A stretch of 64,000 nucleotides of DNA from Astropecten irregularis (Eukaryota > Echinodermata > Asteroidea > Paxillosida > Astropectinidae). The translations under genes were made by a program, and so were the position numbers. Shown here in pieces: positions 33,313-45,106 of this stretch. The notes beneath the pieces are model-generated. The model did not search any database and was not told where the DNA came from. It worked only from the letters and a program-made list of their open reading frames with translations. The first letter of the stretch is position 1. Every line of letters begins with the position of its first letter. The stretch spans positions 1,736,001 to 1,800,000 of the forward strand of contig OZ020253.1 of assembly GCA_963971285.1 (NCBI GenBank). The letters are read 5' to 3'.

Positions 33313-33641
33313 TAAAACAGAAATGTTCACAGATTTACGTATAACTTACAGGGTATGAAGATAGTGATGGTGAAAAAATATCGTTAAAATTGTTCTGCCT
33401 CTTATGCTGTATTTATCCAGAAAAGAGTTAATCCAGTGACCAAAATTATTTTTGATCTTTTAAAGATCAAAAATAAAAGAGAAAAGACTTAAGAAATACT
33501 GTGGCCGTTTTTCACTGTTTTCACAAAAAGTGGGCACCGTATGGAACAAAAATTTTCACAGATGACTGTTATCTTACTTGATATTTTTGCACATGGATCT
33601 GTATTTCTTTGACAAAAAACAAAGTATGATATTACCTTTAA
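33313..33641 (+). repeat. TTAA-MITE, subfamily A, left end truncated
   Basis: The first about 24 bases are missing. It begins TTAAAACAGAAATGTTCACA and ends at an intact GATATTACCTTTAA. Confidence 0.88.
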
Positions 33642-35097
33642 GCCTAATAATATCACACTATTAAAACAACCACAATGAAAAATTGCTAGATTTCTATCTA
33701 AGTTATTAAAACAAAACAAACAATCATTTAAAACTGACATTAAATGCAGTTTTCTGTGCTGTGGAGTGAACAAAAACTGATCAGAAGTTGATAAACTAAA
33801 AATGGCTAGAAAAATCCGTCCAAACAAACAGATGGTTGCCTGTACATGTAAGTCAAAAAACTGTGCTGATTAAATCTGCAACCATCTGGGACCGATTTCA
33901 ATGGTGCACTCCATGTACTTTATCAAGGAGGTATTATGCCAAGGGTTAGTAAATGAATTGGAGGTACATTATAATGATGCATACTTCCTGCAGCTGAGGC
34001 TGTTGTTTTGGCTTACAAGGTTAATGGAATATTCAAATGCGCTAAGCAAAATACAAATAAGCTGGAAATTCCTTGATCAGCTTAGCAGAGTCATTGGACT
34101 GGTCCCTGATGTTTTGCTATCTATTTTTTTTTTTTTTTGGTTCTTGTTGTTGTTGTTGTCGTGTGGAATCCAAGACAACAATACTTTTAAAATTACTGTC
34201 TTTAAATCATCATGTCATTTCAAAAGGTGAAAAATAATGACTAGTCTGACTGAAGTGGATTTCTAACCTGGGACCTTCCGGAATATAGTAAAAATATTGC
34301 TAATGAGTCCAAGGTTCAAATCCCACAATTGTCTTCATTCTCATTTCTATGACATTTCCTCATTGAAAAGTGAACAAAGAACATTTCCTCAAGTTTTGTT
34401 TTCATGATTTCATTTGACTAGATCATTTTTAAATATAGGTCCAATTTCTTTCTCTTTAGTGAATTTAGCAGAGCTTTTTTCTGTTTATCTGTACAATCAG
34501 AATTGGATACAATCAGAATTGGATACACCAATCTGATTAATTCTTATTCTGCAACCGTAACTAATAAAGATCACATAACAACAGGAGGCAAATGTATTTC
34601 TGAATTACCGTGAATCAAATTCGTGTCATCACGGCCCAAGTGCATATGTTCAAACGGACTTAAGATTATCAGCTTAGCGCCAGCAGTACAGCGGGAAAGA
34701 CTAGACGAGACATCAAGGAATGAATGTAAAAGGATTAACTCAATGTATTTAGGTGGAAGGGATTACAAGCATTGGAATATAGAAATACATTAGCGTGCTT
34801 AATCCCTATCCTTGACCTAAGATTAAGGTATCTAGAGATTAGCAGGGATGAGTATCATCTTCTTCCAATAGGAAGTTCACTTGGATGGTTGTTGAAGGTT
34901 GGTTATAATTCGCCGTCAATCAGTATGTGCACAGGGATTCTCCTTCCAAAGCCCGCTTACGAAGAAATGGATAGAATTCCAGTGACTGGTTCAATTTGGG
35001 CGAGCCATCTGTCATAATGTCGTTGCCCTCGGGGGCCAGGAGTAATGTGACTCCGGCCAGATGTTGCCCATTTGCCACAAATGAAGGGGGGAGTTTA
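33642..35097. other. Mostly unassigned; degenerate SINE traces at 34230-34390
   Basis: TTCTAACCTGGGACCTTCCGGAATA and GAAAAGTGAACAAAGAAC recall the SINE but are too decayed to bound. A poly-T tract and GTTGTTGTTGTT lie at 34123-34159. The stretch 34780-35085 is repeat-free with balanced composition. No gene is called. Confidence 0.4.
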
Positions 35098-35462
35098 TTA
35101 AAGGTAGTATCATACTTTGGTAAGAAACCAAAACAGAAATCTTCACAGATTTACATATAACTTACAGGGTATGAAGATGGTGGTGGTAGAAACATACCGT
35201 TAAAATATTTCCGCCTGAAATGGTGTATTTGTCCAGAAATGAGTAAAACAACGACCGAAAATCATTTTGATCTTTTAAAAGATCAAAAATAAAAGAGAAA
35301 AGACTTAAAATATATTGTGGCTGTTTCTCACTGTTTTCTCAAAAAGTGGGCACCGTATGAGACTGAAATTTTCACAGATGACTGTTAATGTATCTGTCTT
35401 GATATTTTTGCCTATGAATCTGTATTTCTTTGATAAAAACCAAAGTATGATATTACCTTTAA
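35098..35462 (+). repeat. TTAA-MITE, subfamily A, near-consensus copy
   Basis: Complete 365-bp copy, TTAAAGGTAGTATCATACTT to ATGATATTACCTTTAA, with the least indel damage of the forward copies. A good seed for a family model. Confidence 0.94.
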
Positions 35463-35792
35463 TACAAGTGCCGTTCTGGCAATGACGGAGTACTTAATAG
35501 ACTACCCCCAATCATGTACATAGGATGTAACCGTCATTTGCTTTACTACCAGGCCACATTTTTAACAAGATGCTTCCAATTAGAATGGAATTGATCAACA
35601 TCTGTCAAAATTTAGAGAGGCGCACCTCCACTTCTTACCCCCAAAAAAATATCCAACAGGAGAAAATGTTTTGAAATTCCAGCGCAATTGGGAAATATTT
35701 CAAAATTTTATTTCTGAACATGATGATGTGTTTGTGAGTGTGGTGTACATGTACATGTAGGTACAGTGATGTGATTTTTATTAAGATCAAAA
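35463..35792. other. Short unassigned stretch
   Basis: Nothing recognised apart from a TACATGTACATGTAG run near 35747. Confidence 0.4.
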
Positions 35793-36026
35793 GGGGCCAA
35801 TTTCACGGCGCTGCTTAGCACAAAAATGTCCTGCTCAATAAAACAAACCACTGTTTAAAATTCCATTTGATATTCATTATATTGTCAGTGATGAACAGCC
35901 AAAGAACAATCACAAACGATACACAAAACGTGGAAATTTGGTTTTTACGTGTAACCCTGTTTTTTATTAAGACAGAAATGTCATGCTTAGCAAATTTTTG
36001 TGCTAAGCAGCACCGTGAAATTGGCA
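35793..36026 (+). repeat. GGCCAATTTCA foldback family, full length
   Basis: GGGGCCAATTTCACGGCGCT to AGCACCGTGAAATTGGC. The two ends are inverted copies (GCTTAGCACAAAAATGTC against CATGCTTAGCAAATTTTTG). Length 234 bp. Confidence 0.88.
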
Positions 36027-36164
36027 CCGGCACTTGTAAAGGTTTTTTACCCGAGCTTAATTGCAATGGTTGGGCTTCATTTCTTTTCCCAAGCATATAC
36101 ATCTATGTCAGCATACATGTAAAAACATCAATATTATTGTATACAATGGGTGAGGAAAAATTAA

Positions 36165-36700
36165 TTACTAAGACAGGATTCGAACCGGAGACTTCTGGAT
36201 ACTGTGCAAGCACTTTGTCGTATCTAAACCTGTGATGGGGCCTCCCAAGTATCTTTGCTCAGGGTGTGAGTCAGAAGCCATGGCCTACACCATCAAAAGC
36301 CATACTAATGCAAGCCTGGAAATAAATGGAGGCCACAGAGGCCATGGCCTTCGTTGCCCTGGTTCTTGGCCTTGGTGCCCCCTTCAAATGTTTCCATAGA
36401 CATTATGATTTTCCAATGGAAGTGCCCCTTGCAATGGAAAATTGGCCTTGCCCTCATCAAACCTTATTTCCAGCTCTGCTAATGCTCTACCAGTTCTGGT
36501 ATGGTTACTGGGCCTCCCTATCATTGCCGATAATAGTCAACTATCTTTGCTCAGGGTGGCTGTCAGAAGCCATAAAACCCATTAACTGCTATACCAGCAC
36601 TCTCCTCCTACACTGTAGCTCCATGGTCCAAGGTATCTAGCCCTATGATGATGCTTCCCTACGGTCAATTATCTTTGCTCAGGGTACCAGTTGGAAGCCA
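36165..36700 (-). repeat. SINE remnants with three repeats of its 5' segment
   Basis: A decayed SINE head (GATTCGAACCGGAGACTTCTGG) is followed by three copies of TATCTTTGCTCAGGGT plus about 10 bases and GAAGCCAT (36247-36282, 36541-36573, 36670-36703). The sequence between (36320-36480, GAGGCCATGGCCTTCGTTGC) looks like another repeat fused in. The 104-codon open frame across it is not credible as a gene. Confidence 0.5.
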
Positions 36701-37096
36701 TTAACGTTCAGCTGTCCGGAGGCAGTGCATATCACCCCATAAAAAATACATTTCCGTACCCATTAATATCATTCATTAAGCGCATTACTGTACAAAAATG
36801 TATATATTGGCATTCATTAACCCTAACCCTCTGCACCTACCAGTCTACCAAACAAGACAAGAGCTGTTTACCACACATCACCAGTCTCCACAGGGGACAT
36901 GGTCATAAACCATGTATTATCACACAAACCAAACTGTTTTGTATTGTGGTATTCAGGATACACCACTTACCACATATGTATGGTTAACTGTCATATATAT
37001 GCAGATGGTTAGGGTTAAAGCAGTAAGGAATGCTACAAGTTAACTGTAATCTATAGGCCTATGCAAGCTTGCACAAATTATAATTCCATGAACAAT
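36701..37096. other. Short unassigned stretch
   Basis: Nothing recognised. Confidence 0.4.
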
Positions 37097-37240
37097 GTGA
37101 GACTGTTGAGAATTGTTCTTCAAGTCAACAGAGCACGTGCATGCACAACAGCGTATGCGCACACACACACAAAACAATGCGCGCATTCTCACAATTGCGT
37201 GCGCTGTTGACTTGAAGAACGATCCTCCAAAGTCTCCCAT
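37097..37240. repeat. GGGAGACTTT foldback, copy 1
   Basis: GTTCTTCAAGTCAACAG near 37118 faces CTGTTGACTTGAAGAAC near 37203. The outer ends are TGAGACTGTTGAG and CTCCAAAGTCTCCC. The centre has alternating purine-pyrimidine GCGCACACACACAC. A related copy is at 49755-49895. Confidence 0.75.
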
Positions 37241-38070
37241 TATACCGTAATGATAATGAGTCTGTATGTGTACATGTACATGAAGCATCCTTAATGTACT
37301 AATCTACCTATAAATGAGCTTTAGTTTAAACACTAACATTTATTCTCTCTGATAAAACAAAAAGCCATAAAGACGCTGTTACTGACAGTCCGAGCATACA
37401 TGCATGCGGATCACCAGTACCAATGTACATGCGTGCATGTAATCGGTTGGAGTCTCCACACCAACCAAGACTATAAAAAAAACTGACTTGAACAACAACC
37501 ATTAAATGCCATGGAAATTAATCTCAACTAATAAATAATTGATGGCAAGATTATATTGCATTTTTCCCGGCCCTGTTAAAACATTTATTTAATAATTCAA
37601 GCGGCCACATATAAAGTTTCGGAAGCATATAGCCACCTTCGGGGCTATCATGGCTGTGGATCTATGAAGCCTAAACCTGGTCATATCCGGAGGTGTTTTA
37701 TGACAAGAAAATATTTTCTTGCCTTCTGCAAAATGCTGCTGAACAAGGAAGCTCCAACAAGGAAATTTGCTTTGGGAAAACGGATGATTATTTGTCTAGT
37801 TCCCTGTTGATCTGCATTGTTCCTTGATCTACACTGTACATGTATTGTTTTATGCAATGGATAGAGTACACAACACTTACATACATGTATGCCTAATATT
37901 CACGGCGCATCCATTTTGTCACTTTCCTTGTATACCCATCAGAAAAGATAGCACCAATTGTAAAAAGAAGGCAGGTACCAGACTATTTTGAATCCAAGCC
38001 TCGGTTTGATCACACTACTTCGAATGCAGGATGGTTGCACAGTGAATAAGGCCTATTCAAGCCCCTCTAT
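37241..38070. other. Sequence without recognised gene or repeat
   Basis: Repeat-free at 37480-37760, with homeodomain-type TAAT words and balanced composition; a possible conserved non-coding block, unproven. Confidence 0.35.
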
Positions 38071-38290
38071 GGGCGTTTTCGAAACGGCTCCGGCTCCATT
38101 TCGTGAATCCATTCTAAAACAACGGGCATCAAAATAGAGACTTTTGGCTGCGGTTCTGAAGTATATTCTCTAGTTTGAAAAGGAAAATAGAGTTTCAGCT
38201 TCAATGAAAAACCACAACCTATATTTTCAGCTTATGGATGTCAGAGCTGGAGCCTGAGCCTGATCCTGAGCCTCTGTTTCGAAAAGGCCC
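38071..38290 (+). repeat. (GGCTCA)n-armed TIR element, short arrays
   Basis: The terminal inverted repeats are clearest here: GGGCGTTTTCGAAACGGCTC at the left and CTGTTTCGAAAAGGCCC at the right, with only a few hexamers on each side and a complete core. Length 220 bp. Confidence 0.9.
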
Positions 38291-38889
38291 CATGAATCAG
38301 TTTGTTTGCAATGTATCCTACTGACATCGTCGTTCAAGTTGCATTTTGGATGTATTTGTCATAGATTGAGCTGAGCAAAATTACCCGTGGAAAGCATCGC
38401 TCCGTATAGCTTGGGGCAAGGAGATTGTTTTTCTATTATTTTCAGCCTGCTGATAACAAACCGAGCAATCTGTCAGTAGTTTGCAATTCAAATGGGGAAA
38501 TTGCATGTGATCCTATCATTAGGTTTGGAGAGCTATTTTTCTTTTCTTTTTTTCCCCTTCGGCAGTAAAGGACAATTCTTCCTCGGGGGTGAAATTTAAA
38601 TGAAAAAGTTGGACGCTGAGTAATGGTGCAGCGTCAAAACAGCAGCAGCCAGTAAGAATCGATATTGAATTGGGTCTGGAGTCTGGCCGTCAAAAGGTCA
38701 TCCGATTGATCGGTAATTAGCATGCAGTATGATTTATTAATACGTGCATAAGTTTACTGATGGCGGCTTGCAGTATACATGTAAGTGTAGCATGTGAATA
38801 CCTGTACGTTGAGGTACATTGTACCAGTTAGGGATTCTGCCTTCATGCCTTGATACAAAGGTCTGAACTTAGTTATTTTCAAGGTGAAC
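38291..38889. other. Sequence without recognised gene or repeat
   Basis: 38520-38740 is repeat-free and has the look of conserved non-coding DNA; no gene is supported. Confidence 0.35.
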
Positions 38890-38950
38890 ATTTAAATTGA
38901 TTGGAGTGGGATTCGAACCTGTGACCTCCAGAATTACCAAATTGGTGCTT
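38890..38950 (-). repeat. tRNA-derived SINE, fragment
   Basis: GATTGGAGTGGGATTCGAAC with CTGTGACCTCCAGAATTACC is the head 3' half. The 5' part is lost. Confidence 0.7.
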
Positions 38951-39189
38951 GTGGATAATTGTCAACAAAATACTGCACAAACAGCATGGGATACAGAACA
39001 CACACCATTTTGTATCTGAAATGGTCGATACTCACTCCATGGAAAGGTTTCTACATGTAGTTTGCTCATTAAAGGTACATGTACACTGTAATAAAGGCAG
39101 AATAATTCCATTTCATATCTTGGTAAAACATTGTGCATTGTCTGATAATTTTTCTTATTTATGAACTGGCATGAAATGTACATTGGTTT

Positions 39190-39422
39190 CATTGAAAAGT
39201 GAACAAAGAAAAATTGACTGGAGCGGGATTCGAACCGGTGACCTCCTGAATACCGTACAGGCGCTCTACCAACTGAGCCATCCAGCCCTATGTTGGTGGT
39301 GACCCCAATAGTCAATTATCTTTGTTCGTTTGGCAGTCAGAAGCCATGAAACCACGCACACACCGCCATACCCCAAGGATCGTTTCAATGATACACGCAG
39401 CAATGCTGCAACCTGGGAATGG
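39190..39422 (-). repeat. tRNA-derived SINE, near full length
   Basis: Minus strand: an upstream segment (CAGGTTGCAGCATTGCTG, AACGATCCTTGGGGTATGG), ATGGCTTCTGACTGCCAAAC, then the tRNA-like head GGGCTGGATGGCTCAGTTGG (A box) and GGTTCGAATCCCGCTCC (B box), and the tail TTTTTCTTTGTTCACTTTTC. The anticodon stem is imperfect and the T before the anticodon is missing, so it is not a functional tRNA. A close copy lies at 49281-49505. Confidence 0.88.
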
Positions 39423-40114
39423 CACAATTTTTTAGTGGGTGTTACAGAGGTGTTTAGGGAGCATTTTAATCCCTGTGAGATCTCCATTTAATCAATTACA
39501 CCTGTTGTTATCGACGCATCCACGTACCAGCAAATCGGGCAGACTCACAAGGTGTATGCACATACGCAGCAGGATAGATCACATACAGATACAGTTCACA
39601 TATACACATGTGTGAATTATTGGCGAGTAGCGTGAAAAACCTCGCTTTGGCATTGACCAAGCATTCTTATTGATCTCATAGTGCGGGGGAGGCCCACCCC
39701 CGCCTCCCTTTCAACGGCATGCATTTCAACATTAGGGATATCTGATCAATCCATTACAATTAATTTAATCTACGTGCTATAGCAGTACATACCCTGGATA
39801 CAGACCTATTGGCAATGGGTCTGTCATTGAATTCAAAGGGATAAATGACCAAGGCTCCTGCAAAATGTCAAGGCGTCAAGCTCAATTGTACAGCTCAATT
39901 GAGGCAGAATGTTAATCATTATCGATGATGGCCAACAAAGAAAGTACAAATGGCAATTGTAAATATAACACGAGGTCCTGAGGAATGGCTAGGACTACGG
40001 CTAGGCTTGTTTCTATGGATGGGCTATTCCCCAGTGCAGACAGACGAGCCACTGCCTGAAGCAACGTTAAAGTCATAGCCATTTCCATCAATTTAGATCC
40101 TACCTTAACTCTAC
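39423..40114. other. Sequence without recognised gene or repeat
   Basis: Nothing named. The part 39965-40090 shares words with the tandem repeat at 26009 (GGCTAGGACTACGGCTAGG). Confidence 0.4.
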
Positions 40115-40235
40115 GGGCCTGTTTGTTTAAGGCAAAGGATCCGATATATAGGGATCCATGTCCTATGCAGGGTATGCTAAAATGGGATCCGGATCCGCAG
40201 AATCCGTTATCCCTTGCATTAAACAAACAGGCCCT
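40115..40235. mobile_element. Small TIR element, possibly PIF/Harbinger-like
   Basis: Ends GGGCCTGTTTGTTTAA and TTAAACAAACAGGCCC are inverted. The direct TAC on each side (40112-40114 and 40235-40237, overlapping the last C) could be a 3-bp target duplication. Inside are repeated GGATCC words. Length about 120 bp. Confidence 0.65.
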
Positions 40236-41040
40236 ACTTGTATTTAAATGTATATACATGTAGGTGACAGCAAGTTGTTACAAATTTAATAACACATGTA
40301 GTCCACATCCTTCAAAAACATTTCTAGTAGAAATTTCTAGTAAAAACAAAATTAGTAAAAAAAAAAATTACACTGCTGCAAAAAAGAATTGTACAGATTT
40401 CATGTTCGACAAAAACAAGTGGCAAAACTCTTGCGGAAATCTTATAACCAAATGTCTCATGTTTTATTCATATGATGCCAGATTTTAGAGAAAAAATACC
40501 CAGAAATTGTGTTTACTTTTAATTTGTCAAACTCCCGGCAGAGTGCGCGTATTTCAATGTTTCAAAGATTTCATTTGTACACAGGAGGGGAATTCCCAAA
40601 GCTGGAGAAATGAATTTTTGATGCTGGATATATTTAGAAATACAAAAACAAGTGGGTCTTCATCATTTTTTTTATCAAAACAGGCCTCTCCCCTGTTGTT
40701 TGTGTAGTACATAAACATAAACCAACTCCTTTACAACGTACCGGTACTGGTCAATGATTAATGGAGATGTACTGTATGGGTAGAATGCGGAGGGCGCACA
40801 CGCACAGAGATAATAAAGATGCATATTTGCATCATCACAAGGATGTCTGGGAGATTTAGGGATGCAACAAATTATCAGGTATCCATAGCAACAATCCAGA
40901 CACATTAATGACAACGATTTTAGGATCCTCAAGAAAAACAAAAGAACGAACCAAAAAAAAAGAATCTTGTTCACCAATATGGTTTTAGAATGTTTTATGT
41001 TAAAACCTCTTCAATGAAGAGAAATGGCTTTGAAAGAACT
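40236..41040. other. Sequence without recognised gene or repeat
   Basis: Nothing named; short AT-rich open frames only. Confidence 0.4.
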
Positions 41041-41290
41041 GGAGCCAATTCCATAGAGCTGCTAAAACACAAAAATTGGTTAAGCATGAAAAGTCTTCCT
41101 TGATCAAACAGGATTGCTAAACAGAATTTCCATGTATTGCATACTGCTTTTGACTTGTATTCGGTCATTGTTTGCTGAGCATAACATTCACAAGGAGTTT
41201 TAGCTGGCATTCTGATTTGATTTACCAAAGTTTTTGGTGCTTAAGCAAATTTTGGTGCTTACAATGTAAGCAGCTCTATGAAATTGGCCC
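41041..41290 (+). repeat. GGCCAATTTCA foldback, variant subfamily
   Basis: GGAGCCAATTCCATAGAGCT to GCAGCTCTATGAAATTGGCCC. The interior (GTCTTCCTTGATCAAACAGG, GCTTTTGACTTGTATTCGGT) matches 59160-59391 and 47713-47892 rather than the main type. Confidence 0.82.
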
Positions 41291-42778
41291 ATGAGCTTTT
41301 TAACTCTGATTCTTTAAGATCATCAATTCCCGAATTGTAAAAGTGATTGTACAATGTTGACATAAAGTGTACATGTACAAGGTGCACCATGCCATAGACT
41401 ACATGCAGTTCCTATATCATGCATCTACAACATACAAAGCCATGTACATTTGATTTTTCTTCATCAGTAAATGTTGAACAGACTTCAAACTTTTCAGCTT
41501 TAATCTCTACTTCTAATCTGACATCAGGGAGTCTTGGCTTTATTTAATCATCTCCCTGATGGAGCGACACCCCTGAATTAGTGGCAGACTGACGGAGAGC
41601 GCATTACTTCATATCAACCTGCCATATGAAATTTGAGCGAGCACTTTCCCCCACTATCATTGTTTGCTTGTGTGTATGTACACGAACCACTATACGTCAA
41701 GGAATTCTGCACGCCTACAAAGTGAAATGGACAGTCTATGGCTTTGTGCTAAGAATTAATTATAAACAACTCAAGAACAGCTAGACTCTGCAATATTAAT
41801 TGAAATCAAGGCATTTTTTAAGTGAAAAATGCGGAAATAAGTCTGCCTTTTCAAAAACTGAGAATACTTGGGAGCGTGATCCAAATCCGTCCCTCACGTG
41901 AGGGACGGACATCAATGCATTAATTGCTTCGCCAAAGATTTCTTGAATACTTATTGTCAGTGAAAAACATGTGAATGTTTAGCCCTGACACCAGTGCAAG
42001 TTGGCCACATGCTATTTTCAATTTGTCTATTTTGGTGGGTTTTTTTTTTAAAGAAGATTTTAGGGCGTGAGTGACGGACATCAATCAAAAATGACTACCT
42101 TCACCTGAGTCTACAGATTATTTTTTTATTATCAAAACTTGGAAACATTTTCAACTTAATTGGTTAATTAAATTTTGTAAGAAATTTATGTTAGATTAGA
42201 AAAATATTATCCTTTCTTAGTGAAAAGAAGTAATTTTTAAGAGTGTTGAATTTTTCACAAATAGTTTGGTTTTACATGACATCTAGAAATAAATATATTA
42301 AATAAATATATATCGGTCAGTGTTGTTTGTTTTATTTCAACTTGACTTATGTTGGCAGTCGGGTATTATTCAATTTGCACCGGAGTCTCTGAGACGTGAG
42401 TGAATTCAGCGGCTTTGATTAAAACATTCTGCCGTCTGAGTGCTTTCTGTGATGAATTCTGGATGAATGGTCGCTAACTAGTGCTGAGTTTTAAGAGAGA
42501 AATGCTGCGGATAGGAGAATTCAGATATGTTGAGTAGATTCATGCAAAGCTAGGTACTGATGGAAAATGTGACTGGGAGGAAATACACAGGGGATCATGG
42601 AGGGGCGATGGGGTCTGTGGGGGGAACGCCCATAATCCAAGTAAGATGAGTTTGACCAGGAATTAATGTTCCTCTGGGTTGTTTCACTGCATGTATGTTA
42701 AATACTGAGAATTATAGCCTGTAGGATAATGCCACTTACATTACACTATGTATTCATCATTCGGATACTGAGTCTTTA
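41291..42778. other. Sequence without recognised gene or repeat
   Basis: About 1.5 kb free of the window's repeats. 41470-41650 and 42350-42480 have balanced, non-repetitive composition and are candidate conserved non-coding blocks. A pair of CGTGAGGGACGGACATCAAT/CGTGAGTGACGGACATCAAT words occurs at 41896 and 42065. Confidence 0.4.
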
Positions 42779-42860
42779 AACCCTGTAAGTTATAGGTAAA
42801 TCTGTGAAGATTTCTGTTTCAATAATGCTACCAAAGTATGATACCTGTACTACATTTAAT
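42779..42860 (-). repeat. TTAA-MITE, subfamily A, end fragment
   Basis: CCCTGTAAGTTATAGGTAAA through CCAAAGTATGATAC, ending ACATTTAA. Only about 80 bp remain. Confidence 0.75.
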
Positions 42861-43145
42861 GTGTAATAAAGTGCTAAGTATAATGTAATACCAATTGAAT
42901 AATGTTTAATGAAGTGATAAACATGTAATTATAATAATGTGATCATGTGTAATAATGTGTACATGTAATAAAGAACAAATATTTACACTGTACATGTAAT
43001 AAAATAATGTGTAATAAAGTGATAACGTGTGATAATGTAATAACATCTAATAAAGAAATAATGTGCAATACAAATAAAGTAATAACATGTGATAAACTTA
43101 ATAAAATGATTTCAAATTAATCTACAATCTAATAATGTGTACATT
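42861..43145 (+). repeat. Imperfect TAATAATGTG minisatellite
   Basis: Degenerate repetition of TAATAATGTG, TAATAAAGT and ACATGTAATAA over nearly 290 bp. Confidence 0.75.
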
Positions 43146-44180
43146 ATTTGAACTTCAAATATAATATTTCCCATAAGATCAAAGCGTCTTCATTAGTTTT
43201 GTATGTAGATATTGACTGAGGCTTGTTTTTCTATTCATTGAACCATCACATCGTACAGCACACATAAACCTGTATAGTGTACACATAAATCAATGTGGAT
43301 ATAACCCATACTGTGCCTCACTCTCTTATCTCATCGGAAAAAGGGCCTAGAGGAAAACACGACAAGAGCAGGGGAGAATGTCTGGCCTGGACCGATCCTG
43401 CCGACATCAAAGCATTCATTCAGCATCATCTTCCCCCGAACAACCGCCCAAGCCAAGCCAGAACCCACGGAGAGCCTCTGTCCTAGACATCCAAGCCTCA
43501 TCAAAACATGCAAGCAGCGGCCTCGTCTCGACCGACAAAAAAAAAAATAAATAAATAAAAAATTAGCATGCCACCATGAGACCCATGTCCCGCACTTTTT
43601 ATCCAAATAGGCGATTTATTGTTGGAAATTGAGATTTATATGCGGGGCGGGTCTAATAGGAGGATTTTATGATTTTTGTTTCGCAAAAGAGGCTGGACTG
43701 TCGGGATGTTTTTTGTAAATTCCTCTGGAGACTGTGTAATTCTGTTGGGGGGTTAGTAAAATATGTATGTGGGACACAAAAAACAAGTTTAATGATATAC
43801 GGATGTATCAGTGTACAACTTGCTTCAAGGTGGGAAATATTCTAGATAAGATTCCATCGGACTAGAACACAGAAGTGATTACAGAGAAATGTCGAATTTT
43901 ATTTTATAAATTTGATCAATTCTAGCCTAGATTGAGAAATTATAGTTAAGTCGGGTTCATATTTCTTTACAGGTGAATTTTTCTTTTGTCACAAGAGGAA
44001 AAAACCAGTAAATATTGATTGTTTGCGACACCGAAATTGGCTTCGCGCTGTCTTTCAAGTGAAGCATGAAATGAGCTCAATTCTGTACGATTGATCTTTT
44101 GGTGGGTATTGTGCATACGTGATATTTCAACTTGATAAACTAGGCTAGTGTGTTAATGAATGGACTGGTTCAGCCTTCAT
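43146..44180. other. Mostly unassigned; GC-rich block with A-tract at 43331-43561
   Basis: 43331-43535 is richer in G+C and lacks repeat matches, ending in an A-rich run followed by TAAATAAATAAA. It could be a retroposed or conserved segment. The open frame across it (63 codons) is unproven. Confidence 0.35.
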
Positions 44181-44542
44181 TTAAAGGTAGTATCATACTT
44201 CGGCAGCATTACCAAAACAGAAATCTTCACAGATTTACCTATAACTTACAAGGTATAAAGATGGTGATGGTAGAAACATACCGTTAAAATGTGTCTGCCT
44301 GAAATGCTGTATTTATCCAGAAAAGAGTAAAACCAGTGACCAAATTATTTTTTATCTTTTAAAGATCAAAAATAAAAGAGAAAAGACTTAAAACATACTG
44401 TGGCTATTTTTCACTGTTTTTGTCAAAAAGTGGGCACCGTATAGGACTGGTATTTTCACAGATGACTGTTACTGTATCTGTCTTGATATTTTTGCCCATC
44501 TGCATTTCTTTGACAAAAACCAAAGTATGATATTGCCTTTAA
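44181..44542 (+). repeat. TTAA-MITE, subfamily A, full length
   Basis: TTAAAGGTAGTATCATACTT to ATGATATTGCCTTTAA. Confidence 0.92.
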
Positions 44543-44570
44543 GTGTCTTTCCCCATTACATAGCTTAAGC

Positions 44571-45106
44571 CTAGAGTTACATGTAGGAGGGCCTGACATT
44601 TAGATCCCAGCATGATCTTTCTCAAAGGCCCTCCTATTAAAGGTATAATACATGATTGGTAAAGGTCACGGAGCAGCATTCACACTTTGTACATGTATGA
44701 TCCATTATGAACATGAAATAATAAACCTGTGAAAATTTGACCTCAATGGGACATCTGAGTCACGAGAAAATAGCAAAAACCCAACTCAATTTTCTTATAC
44801 TGTAAAACATAACGAATGGTTTTGATCTTACCCCGATATCAAAACTGTTTTCGGTCTTTGTTTGACTAATTTCTGGATAAACACACCGCTTCAAGTTCAG
44901 GCGGAAATATTTGAACAGTTTATTAACTACTGTACCAGCACCATCTTCATACCCTGAAAGTAATACGTAAATCTGTGAACATTTCTGGGGTTTGGGTATT
45001 TACCAATCCTGTACAAGGGTGCACTGTATTTTAACTCCAAGCATTTTATAAATATACAATTTCAGGTCATTATTTTGGTTGATGAGCAGTTTGCAGCAGT
45101 TTAGTA
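44571..45106 (+). repeat. GGGCCTGACG foldback, split by a TTAA-MITE
   Basis: Left part 44571-44640 (GTAGGAGGGCCTGACATTTA to GGCCCTCCTATTAA) and right part 45031-45106 (TTAACTCCAAGCATTTTA to GGTTGATGAGCAGTTTGCAG). Removing the insert restores the expected order with a single TTAA. Confidence 0.85.
44637..45034 (-). mobile_element. TTAA-MITE, subfamily B, nested, with TTAA duplication
   Basis: Bounded by TTAA at 44637-44640 and at 45031-45034 inside a foldback repeat. This gives direct evidence that the family inserts at TTAA and duplicates it, as piggyBac-type elements do. The B interior is complete (CCCAACTCAATTTTCTTATA, CTTTGTTTGACTAATTTCTG). Confidence 0.9.

Noticed and set aside
36326..36640. 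104-codon hydrophobic open frame as a membrane protein exon
   Set aside because: Made of SINE 5' segments repeated three times and an unrelated repeat; no splice sites or homology recognised.
39190..39300. Functional tRNA gene
   Set aside because: A and B boxes are present, but the anticodon arm is mismatched, the T before the anticodon is missing, and the sequence is part of a dispersed SINE.
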